A DNA stretch of 34,340 nucleotides from Tieghemiomyces parasiticus (lineage: Eukaryota; Kickxellomycota; Dimargaritomycetes; Dimargaritales; Dimargaritaceae), in the NCBI GenBank assembly GCA_027575765.1, contig JANBPT010000475.1:1-34340 (forward strand). The letters are read 5' to 3'. Below the pieces are notes generated by a model. It was not told the DNA's origin. It ran no database searches and saw nothing but the letters and a program-made list of their open reading frames with translations. This document shows, in pieces, positions 1 to 11,675 of this stretch. Position 1 is the first letter of the stretch. Each line of letters begins with the position of its first letter. The position numbers were made by a program, and so were the translations under genes.

Positions 1-47
1 ACTTTTTGTTACACCTCCCTTGCTTCATGACCCTGTCTTTGCAATAG

Positions 48-3000
48 AGACCCAGGATACCGTCAAGGAAGTCCAAGGTGGTATCAGCAAGACAAGCCAG
101 TCCCTCGGCCAAGACAAGTCCTCGCTGGGACAACTCTACTATAAGTGCATGCAGCACAACGAGATGATCAAGGTTCTCGACCAAATGTAGGTGGGCAGGC
201 GAATATATTTATAGCGTTCCCGCTGAAGGGTCTCAAGTTGCCATACAGTGGAAGGGAGAACCCCCAGCGCTACTACTACTCACCTCACCTGCGTTACCTA
301 TCCACTCCACCTACTGTGTCCGCCAGTGACGGTCTCAAAAAAATATCGACCGATGTCGAGGAGCTCAGCGGCAAGAAGCAGTACTTGCAGTCGGTACGCC
401 GGTTGCTCGACGGCCTGGAGGCCATCAACAGCGATGAGCTCCGTCAAATCGGAGCGTTGGCCGACCTACGTGAGCAGCTTACCAAGGAGAAAACGGTGAG
501 TCCCCCCCACCCGAAAAAGAGCCCAGTGCCCTACCCGAAAGGCCCTACCGCCTACGGGCTGCCCTGCCCGGCTCCTCATGGCTGACTCTAACTCCTCGTA
601 ACTATCCTGGCACTCAATCCCCCCCCCACTGTTCGGGTCTTACTTAGCTCATCCACGAGGTCATTATTGAGGAACTCAGCAACCACATCTACCTTAAAAG
701 CCCCTATTGCGAGCGCAAGATGGGTGTGGCCTTCCAGGATGACAGCGAGGAGGTCAATCCTACAACCAAAGCCGGTCGAAGAGCGGCCCGCAATGAACGG
801 ACGACTGACGGTGACGAGAATCCCGAGGCGGACTCGTTCGGCTACGTCGACATGCTGATCAACAGCCTGGTACTTCTAAACCGCGTCGAAGATTCGGTCA
901 CCACTATCCGGGAGCGCATCCCCGTAGAGCTACACTACCTCGTAGATCGCGTTATTGGCGAGGTAGAGGAACGCTATAAAGCCGGCCTGCAAACTACCGC
1001 TGCCGCTGCCACCACGACGGGGGCGGTTACAGCGGCTGGCTCGTCCAACGACGCCGCCACGGGCACAGTAGTACCAGTCACCAAGAGTATTCTGACCCCA
1101 GGGCGCCGGATGCAAACACAAGAGATTTTGGAGGACTTCGTGACCACCCTCTATGCACGGTTTGGCAGCGTACTCGAGTATCACAAATTCGTCCTAGAAA
1201 CCATCGGTCGCCTGTCTCGTCGTCCCAGCAACAGTGGCAGCGGACCGGGGATAGCCGCCCGGCGACCCGGGCCGGCCTACGCCCTACGTGAGGTCTGGAT
1301 GACCATCCAGAGCGAAATCAAATCTATGCTCTACGACTACCTGACCACGGAGTGCGCAGCCAGCCGCCCTGACCATGGTGTGGCCCCGGCTCCCGCCCCA
1401 ACGCCCAGTCCCGGCCTAGTTCGCGATAGGGCCAACCGCCGAATCTCGGGTGGCACTAAGGTTCCCGGCGGAGGTTGGCTAGAGGATCTCATCCGGTCCA
1501 AAGCGACAGGCTCGGCCCAAGGCGCCGCTGCCGCTGATGGGAACAGTGCCAGCGCCGCCGCCGGCAATGTGGGGGCCACACCTAGTGGGGTCCGCCAGGT
1601 GTTCAGCTTCGGCCAGTCCGAAATTAAGTCCACCTCCGAGGCCCTGTACAAACCAATCGAGGACGAGATGCGGCAGCTCCTCTCGTTCACCAAGAGCGAA
1701 GGCGCCCAGCAGCAACAGCAGCAGCAGCTGGTGGCCCAGTCAGCGGTGGTCGACCGGTTCGCCGAGGGTAATGGGGCGGCGGGCCACCTGCTGCTAGTCC
1801 CGCCCAGTGTCTACCACGCCTCGGTGGTCCTCAGCCCGACCACCCAGTTCTTGGCCCGCATCGGCCACGTCCTATTGGAACCGCGCGACACACAGGACTT
1901 TGACGAGTTCCTCCGCCACTTCTTTGTCCGCTTTTTCCTCCCGCAAGTGGAGGCCCACGCGCTGCACCTGTTTACGCAAATGACCAGCGGCAGCGACGCG
2001 TTCTACACCCACCCCACTTTAGTCTACCGCGGGCGGCCGGTCATCAAGAGCGCGGTGGCTATCGTACCCCTTATCCACGACCTGGGCCGGATGCTGGCGG
2101 CCATCCCGTTCTACCAGGAAGAGTACGTCATGATTGTCGAGAAAATCATTCGCAAGTATTTTGACGAGTGTCAGACCCGATTTACGGAGGCCATCACCAA
2201 CTCCAAGTACGTCGTCGGGGCCTTCGGGACTGCCATGCTCATGGCTTCTGCGGGCGGCGGTGGGAACAACCCCTACCCGCTGGACGCCATGGGTGGCAGT
2301 GGTAATGGGGGCCTCTCGGCCCACACCGCCATGATGTCCTCCTCGTCGGCGGCAGCTACGTCTACATCGTCCCCCCATACCACCGCCCAGAACGACCGAG
2401 CGGGCCCAGCGCGCCAATGCATCGCCTCGCGTTGGGCAAACGACGATGATCTCCAACAGCTACTCGACATGAAATTCCGGCTCACACTACACGACCGGAC
2501 CGTCAAATTCGACACCCGAAGCGAGAAGGAAATGGCCATCGAGTACCGTCTCAAACACGACCGCTCGATCCATCCCAGCGAACTCATGTTTGACGTCAAA
2601 AAGATGAACTTTTTGGCTACCCTCCACCATAGCCTTGAGTGGTTCCTGCTGAATGTGCATTTCTCGCGCATGTCCCAGGTGCCCCTAGGCGGTGAGGTCG
2701 TCGACTCCGAGGGGGGTGGTGATGGCGTCGGTAATGATGGTGGAGCTAACGGGACACGGGTGGGTGCCGCGGACGGGGAGTCCACTTTGGATGCAGCCGA
2801 CGGCAACCGGCTTGATCTGGACATGCTTGCTCAAATGAAAGGACTCCGTGTGCGTCTAGACCAACTGTGGGACCGCCACCGTACTTTGGCCACCTCGTGT
2901 CTCGTCACGCTTCGTATCGAGATGCGCTGCCGTTGCCTGTACTACTTGGAACTGGCCACCCGCGAGGTAAGTCGGGCAGACCTGAGAATTGTATACGGAT

Positions 3001-3783
3001 TCCACCCTGCATTGTAGTTATTCCGCTGGTTCACTCACTCCCCTTTCTGCATTTTGCATCCCAACCCCGACTTGCGCAATTCCTATATATGTATTGCGCT
3101 CGCCAGGGCAACTACGGTCTCGAGGAGGAGTCGCAGGAGCCGGATCAATACGTACAGACCTTTAATGCCGACCTCATCATGTGTGAGGAGCTCTTGGCCA
3201 AAAGCCTGCCTAAAGACGAGATTGAGTAAGTAGAGCCCAGGCCTCGCCCAGTCCCTAGCTATTGTTGCTAGTAACCTCCAACCCCCCCTTTTCCCGCGCA
3301 CCGGGATCAGGCACAACTCACGAAAAAAAATATTATCACCACTAACCTCGCACGTCGCTCACCTTTCCCTTCCCCACACTCGCTAGGTTCATATTCTCGG
3401 GCCTATCGCACCTGATTTCCCATATCCTTATCAGCAACGTCACGCACCTTAAAGATCTCAATTACTACGGCAGCCGCAAGATGATCCGCAACATATTGGC
3501 GCTCCAACAGAACCTGACGAGTATTTCGCTCACCACTGAGACGTCAGGGCTCGACCATGCCCTCAAGTACTACGAACTGTTTCAACTGGATTTGGACGCT
3601 GTGATGCACCAAGTCACCGAGCACGACCTGGTATTCACCCTCGAGGAGTACCAGTTCCTGCTGCGGTTCGTGTACCAGAACGCCGAGCGGCAGCTGGAGA
3701 TTGACTCCGACCAGTATGAGCTCAACTATCGCAAGTACAAAGAGGCCCAGCGTGTGGTGGAATCCATGTTCAAGAACAAGTAG
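48..3783 (+). CDS. SEC8: Exocyst complex subunit Sec8/EXOC4, 5'-partial, five visible exons
   Basis: Sec8 is a subunit of the octameric exocyst that tethers secretory vesicles to the plasma membrane. Exons I infer: 48-186, 327-495, 648-2966, 3107-3225 and 3387-3783 (stop TAG); all four introns (140-161 nt) are GT-AG and the reading phase is kept across every junction. The gene begins upstream of the window, since 1-47 is the end of an intron (acceptor at 45-47). About 1046 codons are visible; human EXOC4 has about 974 residues in total. Early exons match the Sec8 N-terminal domain (VLDQI, then EELSNHIYLKS), and the last two exons match the conserved C-terminus (FIFSGLSHLISHILIS, then KMIRNILALQQNLT). 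The large exon has fungal-type low-complexity inserts: an Ala/Thr-rich stretch near 990-1070, a seven-Gln run at 1707-1727 and a Ser-rich stretch near 2330-2390. No in-frame stop occurs in any exon. Family assignment is firm; exact splice sites are inferred. Confidence 0.93.
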
Positions 3784-4920
3784 GCACCCCTCGGGTTGGT
3801 GCGATGCAGTCGACGCTATCTCTTTGGTAGCGTGTGGGAGTGTGGTGTAGCACTCTCGCTTCTAATATCCGTGCCGGAGGGGGGAGTGTGCATGGCGTAT
3901 AATATATAAATATTGAGTAGAGTACCCCGCTAAACAAGGTAAATGCCCGCCGTGACCAGATGGCATCGACAGTAACTGCAGGTCGAAGTCAATTCACAGC
4001 GTAATGGGATAACGAATCATTCTGCCGTTCCGGGGGGCTTGGTTGAAGCAGCAGACCGATATATTTCGATCCATCGTACAGCAGGGGGTACTGTCGCCGT
4101 CGTCGGTTAAGGGTTGTTGAGTATGGCAGGGCACATCTTCATTTACACAGCAATAAACGAGTAACCCAACTCTGAGTGGGGTGAAGCAATGTACTGGTGA
4201 AGACACCTTGTAGCAGCCTGAAGTGCCGAAGGAGCAGCGCTAGCATATTGAGGTCCCGAACTTCACGGGCTGCAATATCTGCACCGTTGGTGGGACCTCT
4301 GGCCCCGGAGCAGAGTTTCACTCGTGAGGCGGTCGGTCGGCCCCTCTTAGGACTTGGGGGTTAAGTTCTGGTCCCACTGATCTCTCCGTTGGGCCGTCGC
4401 CTTGACCATTCACCCTTTACGAGGAGGTGGAGAGGGAGGGGGGAGAACTCAATACATCTACCACATCAGTCGTAGTACAGTAGAAGAAGGAAGGGAAGGG
4501 GCGGCTCACGCGCTGGTCCCGAGGACCCTGGTGGTCCGGAAGTATACCAAAGATGAAAATAGCTTTTGACGGAGGAAGAAAGGGGCGAAGCTACGTGAAC
4601 CGTAGCGGTCTCCTCCACGTACGTCTAACAGCGCGTACAGTTAAGGCTGCAACTCGATGGTCGCACCAGATAATCCTTTCAGAAGCAAAGAGGACATGGG
4701 GCTCCTAGTGGTTATTGAAGCCTTAAGTTTTCGATTTTTCTCACTGCAGCGTTGCGGTGGCCGTGCGGTGAGGCCTTGGATTGACCCTTCACCTACCCTA
4801 AGTGAAGCGCCAGCAAGCCTGGTGGTGCACACGTAGCCTCACATTGTCGCCTGTCTTTCCTCCCCACCGCGACGAAGGAGTCCGGTTAAAAAGATAACCA
4901 AGTCAATATATAGGAGCCCA
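3784..4920. other. Intergenic stretch, no confident gene
   Basis: No conserved reading frame is evident. The minus strand at 3994-4206 can encode a short Cys-rich segment with paired cysteines (VYCC, PCC, VCCF) and is listed as a finding. A purine-rich tract (GAGGAGG-type) lies near 4420-4450. Confidence 0.5.
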
Positions 4921-4948
4921 GCACCACTCAAAGCTATATAAGTGGTGC
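4921..4948 (+). promoter_or_regulatory. TATA box framed by an 8-bp inverted repeat
   Basis: CTATATAAG at 4934-4942 sits between GCACCACT (4921-4928) and its exact reverse complement AGTGGTGC (4941-4948). It lies about 160 nt before the ATG at 5098, and the leader just before that ATG is pyrimidine-rich. It most likely drives the small secreted protein gene downstream. Confidence 0.6.
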
Positions 4949-5097
4949 GACCTACCCACCATTCAAGTCATAGTATCACTCGTCCTCTCCACCATTACCG
5001 GTCCTTGACTGACGTCCCCCAATGGCTTACACTTTAAAACTCTGACACCCTTAATAAATTTCCACCCCTCCCCCCACCAACCCGCCCCTCCCGCACT

Positions 5098-5401
5098 ATG
5101 AACGTCACTGCTGGCTTTGTTGTCGCTGTCCTAGCAAGTCCCGCATTGGCCATCAGCGAGAATTTGCTAATGCAGACACAGCCATACCTGGCCGCCAGCC
5201 CGTTTTTCATCCGGTACCAGACCGGAAAATCCCCCCAAGGAAGTCACCTCGGGGGTATTGCCTACCGCCAGCCAGCACCGCAGATTCCGCCAGGACTTTG
5301 GCTTTGATGCCAGGATGTTTGGTAACGACAAAGAACACGGCACGAATGTCAAAAAGTACTTTGAGTCTCTCAACTCAGCCAACCTGGATAAGACTGTGTA
5401 A
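5098..5401 (+). CDS. Small secreted protein, two exons
   Basis: I predict exons 5098-5213 and 5284-5401 (TAA) separated by a 70-nt GT-AG intron. Without splicing the frame ends at 5307; with it the product is about 77 residues. The first ~18 residues (MNVTAGFVVAVLASPALA) form a typical signal peptide with an A-L-A cleavage motif. The mature part is short and polar, contains no cysteine, and ends ...SLNSANLDKTV. The downstream exon has good codon structure (QDFGFDARMFGNDKEHG), which is the main reason to prefer the spliced model. A clear TATA box and a C-rich leader precede it. The family is not recognised. Small secreted proteins of fungi include effectors and cell-wall proteins, but nothing here shows a role. 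The signal peptide is clear; the intron is likely but unproven. Confidence 0.62.
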
Positions 5402-5741
5402 AGCAACAACCTTCAAAAAAGGAAGTTAAGATGGTGGCTAGATAAACTCAAATCTGCTCCTCGTCTTTTGTGGCCATGCTGTGTTGGACCTGGTGGTGTA
5501 TAGTCGGCGGTGTGAAGATAAAATCTAGTATTAAAGGTATTGTGTGTAATTGATCCATTGTCTCTAGAGGACGACGGATGGCCGGAGCCCTTGTATGTCA
5601 ATTTACTTATCGTAATGAAGCAGGTTGTGGTGTTTGCATGGCCAATTAAACCTAAGAGATGCCGTAAGAATAAAAATTGAATCAAAGAGTGCTGTGTAAT
5701 GATGCCTAGTCAAGAAATTATGGTAGAGACACCCGTAGTAT
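5402..5741. other. Intergenic, nothing recognised
   Basis: This stretch follows the small secreted protein gene. No reading frame with convincing coding character, no RNA gene and no repeat is visible before the LTR-like repeat that starts at 5742. Confidence 0.4.
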
Positions 5742-6145
5742 TATGATGGGGTTGTGTAGACCGAGAGGGGGAGCAACTAGAGGAAGCACCGAGGGAGGGT
5801 CGCAGGTGGGCAGACTGAGTAGAATAACGAAACAGTATTTATTACACACTAAACGAATCGAAAATGAAGGGTAATTCGTCGTCTTCAAGTAGGTGTGGCT
5901 CGAGTGATGAAGCGAAATCGTTTAGTGTATTTTAAGGCGCTTGGCTCGGGGACTTTCTCCATGAGGAGGAGGATCCAAAATCGAGCTGAGTTCGCTTTCG
6001 AAGTCGGAAGGCCGCCGCCTTCTTATTTTACCAAAGGATGAGAATAATCCGCGATGGAAGTTCCAGTTTTTTATCGGGAGGGCAGAGCCTGAAGGTAGGC
6101 GGCTTTCCTGGACAGAGAGATGTCCTGGGGTGCGCCTCGGTTACA
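5742..6145. mobile_element. Solo-LTR-like dispersed repeat, copy 1 (404 bp)
   Basis: This segment aligns along its whole length with 11676-12080. Shared blocks include CGAGGGAGGGTCGCAGG, TTTATTACACACT and GGCCGCC-rich segments. It begins TATGATGGGG where copy 2 begins TGTGACGGGG, and both end TTACA. Copy 2 has TG...CA ends and a 4-bp target duplication, so the pair are best read as solo LTRs. Flanking bases here (GTAT and ACAT) no longer match. No coding capacity is visible. Confidence 0.65.
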
Positions 6146-6695
6146 ACATAAATATGTAAGCCAGTGGAAAGTCTACCAAGATATTATGAAAATAAGTATA
6201 TGTATAGGAAATGTGAAAAACAATAAAGGCGTGAATAGTACGTACAAGGGCATGAAGAAGGATGTGAGGAAATTCTACGCAGGGCCAGATATTCGTGAGG
6301 ATAAAGGATGGACAGAGGCCGAACCCAACAGGGCCAGCTATTCTAGGGAGTATTAGCTCGGAGTCCCCTGAATACTGGGCAAGTACCTTCGGGCAGAATT
6401 CGGGTAGTTGGCTTGACGGTGAAGTTTAAGCACCAGGAGGATGAAGTAGTCGGCCGATGGTAGTTTGAATGCCGAGATCCACCAGCGGCTACGAGAAAGG
6501 CTGGCCAGCACAGCTACCTGGCAGTGGCTTGGACGTCTAGAAGATATCTAGTGCACGCCGTTTGCAATGGGTATTTTGAGATACTCAACATGTATAATTT
6601 ATTAACAGAGTTAATATGGAGAAATGAAAACTGTAAAACAGAAAATAAAGAATATGGTACAAATGGGATAGCATGAGTAGAGGGCAAGGCGTCCA
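6146..6695. other. Intergenic, nothing recognised
   Basis: AT-rich sequence downstream of the 330-codon gene on the minus strand. Small open frames here look random. It probably holds that gene's 3' untranslated region. Confidence 0.35.
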
Positions 6696-7688
6696 TCAAC
6701 CGGTAGTCATCATGCGGAAATTCTCGGTAAACACGGCTGCGTACACAGTGTCACCGAGGCCAACTGTCGCGTGAAACGCCTCAATTAGGCCAATGGTCGT
6801 CAAATCCCGGTCGATTAGCTCGAGCTGCATGTACTCTAGGACGCCGGATACATCGTAGCCGTTCACTGTCGAAGGAGGCCCTGCGATCCATTCCTCAGTG
6901 GCGAGGGCCACCAGGGCGAGTATTGACCGCATCCTGTTACGGAGTGCCTCGCCTGTACCATACAGATCTTGCTCCTCGGCTTCCAGCGCCGCTACGACCA
7001 TCTCCTTCTCCTCCTCTAGGGTCAGTCCAGTCTCCATATACCCAACCGTTCCCTCTTCATCATCCACCTTTTCCTCTTCCTCTTCGTCCGTTGTGTCGCC
7101 TAAAGTCTTGGTATAATCACGCTGGCACTCGCTTAGCAGATTGTGGGTCTCCCAAACCCTGCATTTGATGTTATCAGACACCCAGTGCGCAGTGAGGTCG
7201 AAGAACTGCTTGGATATCACGTCACGCCAGAGCAGACCGTAAGGCCGCCGGAAGGTCAGAGGGCAGTCAGGGTCCTCGTGCAGACCCAGGCAGATCCACT
7301 GTCGGTAACGGAGGGCCGGGGCATCAAAACTGGCAAAGCTTTGGGGCTGGCAGAACCAGGCGGTATTGAGAATGTGGTGGAGGGTGGCGGGAATGCGCAA
7401 GAGTACAGCGTGGAGAACGTCCAAGGGGCCGCACTCATCGCGGTCCCTTTTGCTCAGATGGGCGTAGAGTAGTTGTGCGGCCCGGTAGTACGACAGGGCC
7501 CCTAATTTCCTACAGGCATGGTTGACAAGGCCTGTAGGGAAGCGACCAGCGTTGGAGCAAATGCGTAGGCATTGCGAAATTTGCTCAGCGGAATATAGCG
7601 ACGAGGCCATGCTGGGCGCAATCGGGCTTGGCGATAATTTTTCCTCCACAGAGTCGTTGGCGGGGATCGCACAGCTGGGCGACGTCAT
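6696..7688 (-). CDS. Hypothetical protein, 330 residues, single exon
   Basis: A 330-codon frame on the minus strand starts at the ATG at 7688 and ends in TGA. I do not recognise a family. The N-terminal half is mostly helical-looking and moderately hydrophobic (residues ~30-175, e.g. YYRAAQLLYAHL, RIPATLHHILNTAWF). There is an acidic linker (DEEEEEKVDDEEG) near residues 202-214 and a C-terminal helical segment ending FTENFRMMTTG. There is no signal peptide and no clear membrane span. Length, codon structure and lack of frame breaks argue for a real gene. The nearest upstream TATA-like sequence is weak (TTAAATAG near 7856), with a pyrimidine-rich leader. The helix-linker-helix shape is too general to name a function. 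Confidence 0.7.
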   Translation of the reverse strand: MTSPSCAIPANDSVEEKLSPSPIAPSMASSLYSAEQISQCLRICSNAGRFPTGLVNHACRKLGALSYYRAAQLLYAHLSKRDRDECGPLDVLHAVLLRIPATLHHILNTAWFCQPQSFASFDAPALRYRQWICLGLHEDPDCPLTFRRPYGLLWRDVISKQFFDLTAHWVSDNIKCRVWETHNLLSECQRDYTKTLGDTTDEEEEEKVDDEEGTVGYMETGLTLEEEKEMVVAALEAEEQDLYGTGEALRNRMRSILALVALATEEWIAGPPSTVNGYDVSGVLEYMQLELIDRDLTTIGLIEAFHATVGLGDTVYAAVFTENFRMMTTG

Positions 7689-10580
7689 ATGGTATGCCAG
7701 GGCTATGGTGCAGACGACGGGAGGGTAAGAATAACGGTTGAGGTGGCGATAACTTGATGTGCGTAAAAGAGTGAGAAGGCGCGAAGCGTACTGAGAGGTA
7801 CAGACGGGTTACCAGAGAGCGGGTATGGTGAGAGAGTAGGCGTGCCAATGCGCGGCTATTTAACTCTCGTAAGTCCGCCCTTGCGCCCGTCTCTATATGC
7901 ACCGGTTGACTGTCCTACCTGCAATGCTGTATGCCTCGGTTCCCCGGAGGAGATCAATCCCTACAGGCACACAATGCCAGGGCGTGTCAGCGGTGGTTAT
8001 TTTATCCTGGAAGGCCGCTTGCATCCCTCCGGGCCAGTAGCCACCAGTCAATGGCCAACAGCCATATGGACCTCCATACTGCCCGCGTGGTCCGACTGAT
8101 TCGTAGCCTGATGGAGTGTTCAAGAGTTGGTGTGTGCTTTGCCCTACACGTTCAGTTGTGCATAGTGCGACATGCCTCCGCATTCAACGGTATCAGCTCC
8201 GCTTACCAACTTCCACTCTTCCAGCACCGTCGATATGCTGCACCTGATCCTATTCACCACCATTACTCGGCTCCCAACGGTTACAAGTTTGTGGATAAGC
8301 TGTCAAGCGGTAGTACCGCTGATTTGGGAGGGGGTCTTCCGGGCAATATCTGTTTGCGCGCTAGTCCTCCCAGTTGAAGCTGCGACTGGTAGCCTGTGAC
8401 GGCCCTTCACCGGCAGGTCCATAGCCCACTGCCGGGTTCTACTCTGGCTGCAGACAACCGTGTATCATGTAACGCATCTGACCCTCTTAGTTAACCCTCC
8501 TTTGCCCTACTATTCCATTAGTCCGCTTTAGTGGATATCCTCAAGACACTCTCCATTGCAATGGTAGAAGTACACGGGGTAGTGAGGTACATTTACTAAG
8601 GGGCCAGTTCAAGGCAGCGCCAGACGAAGGCCTGGCGCCTTACAGTGCAATAGCTCCGGTAGTGTAAACTATAGCAAGACGGTAATGCGCAGGCAGGTGA
8701 GCTGGCATGTAACAGCGACATACACCGGCTACGGAAGCCATCAATATCAGTGATTACAGAATGAGGCCAAGCCACCAGCAGACTAGGCCGCACTAGTGCC
8801 GCAAGCGCATTTTGCCCAGATGCCCCAGCTAGGAAAAACCTTCTACCGTCCACCCTGGCTGCAACGTCGACCTAGCATCTGCATGCTATTCCACAATACC
8901 TCTACGCACCTCGCCAGCGAATTACAGGCCTATTATGGTGCCCTACTGCACCAAGCGAGTAGCAGCACTTCCGTATCGGTATTGTCTGCTGTATCCCATC
9001 CCTTACCCCTGTCGCTAGGCTACGCCTGTCCAATGGCGCCCCTCGTTAATCTGGTTAACCTTGCTTACATTTGGCCACTTCCTTTAATTGCTGGTTTCAC
9101 TGCTGCTACCTTTCTTCCTTCCGTGCCCTCAACCTCGACCACTCTTTGACTGCATGATGCTTCCTTATTCTTACTATGGCCTCCATTTATCGGTTTCTGC
9201 TTCTACCCCTGCGCTGCCTGCAGACTGGTGGGGGCAGATAACTCCGAGCCATTTGGCCATATAAACAGCACCATGTCGTTGGTCTACAAGTAGAGCATGC
9301 CCACATACTCATCTGCCGGGTTACGGCGATGGGTACCATCTTTTCAAGATGTATTTTTGTTCCGTTTGCTCCTACCACAGGAAGGTACGTGCTGATTTCT
9401 CCAGGGTGATGTTCTATTGGAACGGCATTGTCCGGGTGAAGGGTCGATAATGAAGCAAAAAAACTTCCTTTATACTCCGCACCTAATGGGGATATAATTG
9501 CAGGATTGCCATTCTTACCTTGCAACCGAACGGGTCCTATTCGCCTTCCATTACACGACTCCTAACCTGTGACTATGGCAACACCTTAACCCACGTCCAC
9601 AAACTCCACCGGCTATGTAAGCCGGCTAAAGGACGCCTAAACCAATTTATCGTTATTGTCGAATGTTTTATTGACCGTATCGACTTCCCGCTGGTTTCCG
9701 ACCTACCATCGCCATGATAGGAACCGCAAATAAAGCTTCTAAGGCTGCTGGCTCTCCTTAGTGTGGGTATCTCTTATAACGCTAGCAAGAAGATGGGACA
9801 CCACTAAGCATCTGAACCCATCACTTGTGCCGACATTCTCGCACTTCGCAAGGAGTACCGTAAAATATGTATTCTAGCCTACACTGCCTTCCCGTTGGGC
9901 TAGTAGCGCTCTAAACCGCCACGGACTACACAGGCAGCCCACATACAACGGTGTGTGTGTGTGTGTGTGTGTGTGCAAGTAGGGAAGCGGGAGGGGAGAG
10001 ACAATTCAGCGCACTTGGGTCATCCAGGTGGCACTCCACCCATGATGACCCGCGGTAACTTACGACGTCATTCGTAGTGGATACTGTCTACTAGGTTGTC
10101 GAGATGCCCTTTCTCCCGCAACAGACTAGAAGAGACCGCGATGTACTAGGCAGTTGGGTATGGAAACCACAAATACCCCCTCCCCTTCCATGACGTTGGC
10201 TAGGTCCAGGCTCCCGTCTTTAGAAGCAGCATTCCCTGGGGTGGGCGCACTGGAGCCCGCCTGGTGCCCCCCCCCACATACCGATTGTACAGAGCGTTAT
10301 CTGATGGCCATACTATGCAATCAAGGCAGTCCACGGGTACCATGTCATAGCGTGTACTAGTCGGCACGGCGGTTGATCGAAACGTCGAAAATGTACAGGG
10401 GTGTATGGCTGGTTTAGGGGTGACTGCACATTCCAATGGCAGCAATGGAGGCAGACGAACGCAAGGGGGATTTATTTAATAAATCGAAACGCAATCAACA
10501 AGAAAGGAAACCCCATACCCAGGGTGCATTCATTGAGATGGGACTGGCTCAGTCGCCCTCATAGGGTCGAAGGCCATTAA
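7689..10580. other. Long stretch without a confident gene
   Basis: It holds the upstream region of the 330-codon gene and then about 2.7 kb with no frame I can support. Some short frames have Tyr/Pro/Gly-rich composition, for example minus strand near 7990-8110 (YGGPYG, GGYWPGG) and plus strand near 8220-8290 (HHHYSAPNGYK). These could be decayed exons or chance. A GT microsatellite lies at 9951-9975. Confidence 0.4.
9951..9975. repeat. (GT)n microsatellite
   Basis: A perfect run of GT dinucleotides, about 12 units long. Confidence 0.95.
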
Positions 10581-11669
10581 CTACGACTCGTTATCCTCGC
10601 CAAGGAACACTGGGAGGTTATTAAAAAAACTGCACTTGAATTGTGGACCAAATTCACGATCTTTGACGATTCCCTGCAGAAAGTGAGTGCGCGGCCTCAA
10701 GCCCAAACACTTGCCATGTTTGCTCAGCCAGGCAGCGTCAGGATCAGGAAGATTATCTACTTTCCACTTGAGGGTGCCGTTGCTGAAGTTGTCCTTACCG
10801 GGACGGTCCGCCACAAGGACGGCAGTTTTCAGGTAGGTGCCCCAATGGACACTACTCGTTACCTCGCCATTGAGAGAGAGTCACAAACCGTAGTACAATT
10901 TGAGATGGTCGAACTTGTCCAAAGCTGCGAACACGACCGCCACAGACCAATCAAACGGGTTGGCGAGGCTATCATCGAAATACCCATTGGTAGCTAGACA
11001 CGTCCGCAACTCTAAAGGCTTCCCTGCTGCGTAGATCTGCGGAAAAAAACGTGTTCCGCTATCGTACCCTTTGAATAAGACAGAAGTATAATTTCTTGCA
11101 CACTTGGACGTCTCACTGAAGTGGAGGTGCTTGGATAGAATAGATGAACCCCGGTACAGCACGCTGGCGATCCTGTAATTCCCAAGGGGACTGGTGATGG
11201 ACTTCTGCCACTCGATCAACTGATGAACGTTACCGGTGATCAGGGTTAGGGGGAATAGCAGGGCCGGATGGTCAGCAATACTGGGATTCACATTGTCACG
11301 GAGCTTGGTGGTGTGGGCGGCCTCCTGGATCCGGTGCAGTTCCGGGCGGAAGTCACTGAAGATTTTCAGCAGGAGGCGTAAAAATGCGCCCCAGAAGACG
11401 CCTATTCTATCCACGATAGTTTTGTAGTCATCAACGGCACCCGGCTGCACAAAGCGGGTACCTCCCATATCTGTCTTGGGCTGGAGCGGGTAGGGTCGGC
11501 TTCTAGGCTCATCGAGTCTGCTACACATGTTGGCGAGCTGAGTGGTGATATAACCGCGGGGCTGCTCTAATAGGCCATTATGTAAGAGGGTCTCCACGAA
11601 GGCCTTAGCGATGGGCCATATTGTGATCGAATGTGGTGAGTGGGCCAGATATTCAAAGCAGGGGCAAGC
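10581..11669 (-). pseudogene. Unrecognised reading frame broken by one in-frame TGA
   Basis: The minus-strand frame is open from 11669 to a TGA at 10881-10883, then continues in the same frame for another 99 codons to a TAG at 10581. Both parts have coding-like composition (before the stop: YFDDSLANPFDWSVAVVF; after it: KWKVDNLPDPDAAWL), which suggests one protein of about 340-360 residues with a single nonsense change or a readthrough stop (TGA followed by CTC). No convincing ATG begins the frame: it is open up to about 7 nt from the edge of an LTR-like repeat (11676-12080), and the first internal ATG lies about 55 codons in. The gene may therefore have lost its promoter or an upstream exon. 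The family is not recognised. Part of its length may instead be a chance frame. Confidence 0.5.
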
Positions 11670-11675
11670 TTATAT

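Noticed and set aside
1537..1797. Frames antisense or out of frame to SEC8 (many between 900 and 2830)
   Set aside because: They are shadows of the GC-rich SEC8 exon, whose own frame matches the family.
7893..8377. Gly/Tyr/Pro-rich gene remnants
   Set aside because: Only short fragments with biased composition; no continuous frame or repeat unit could be established.
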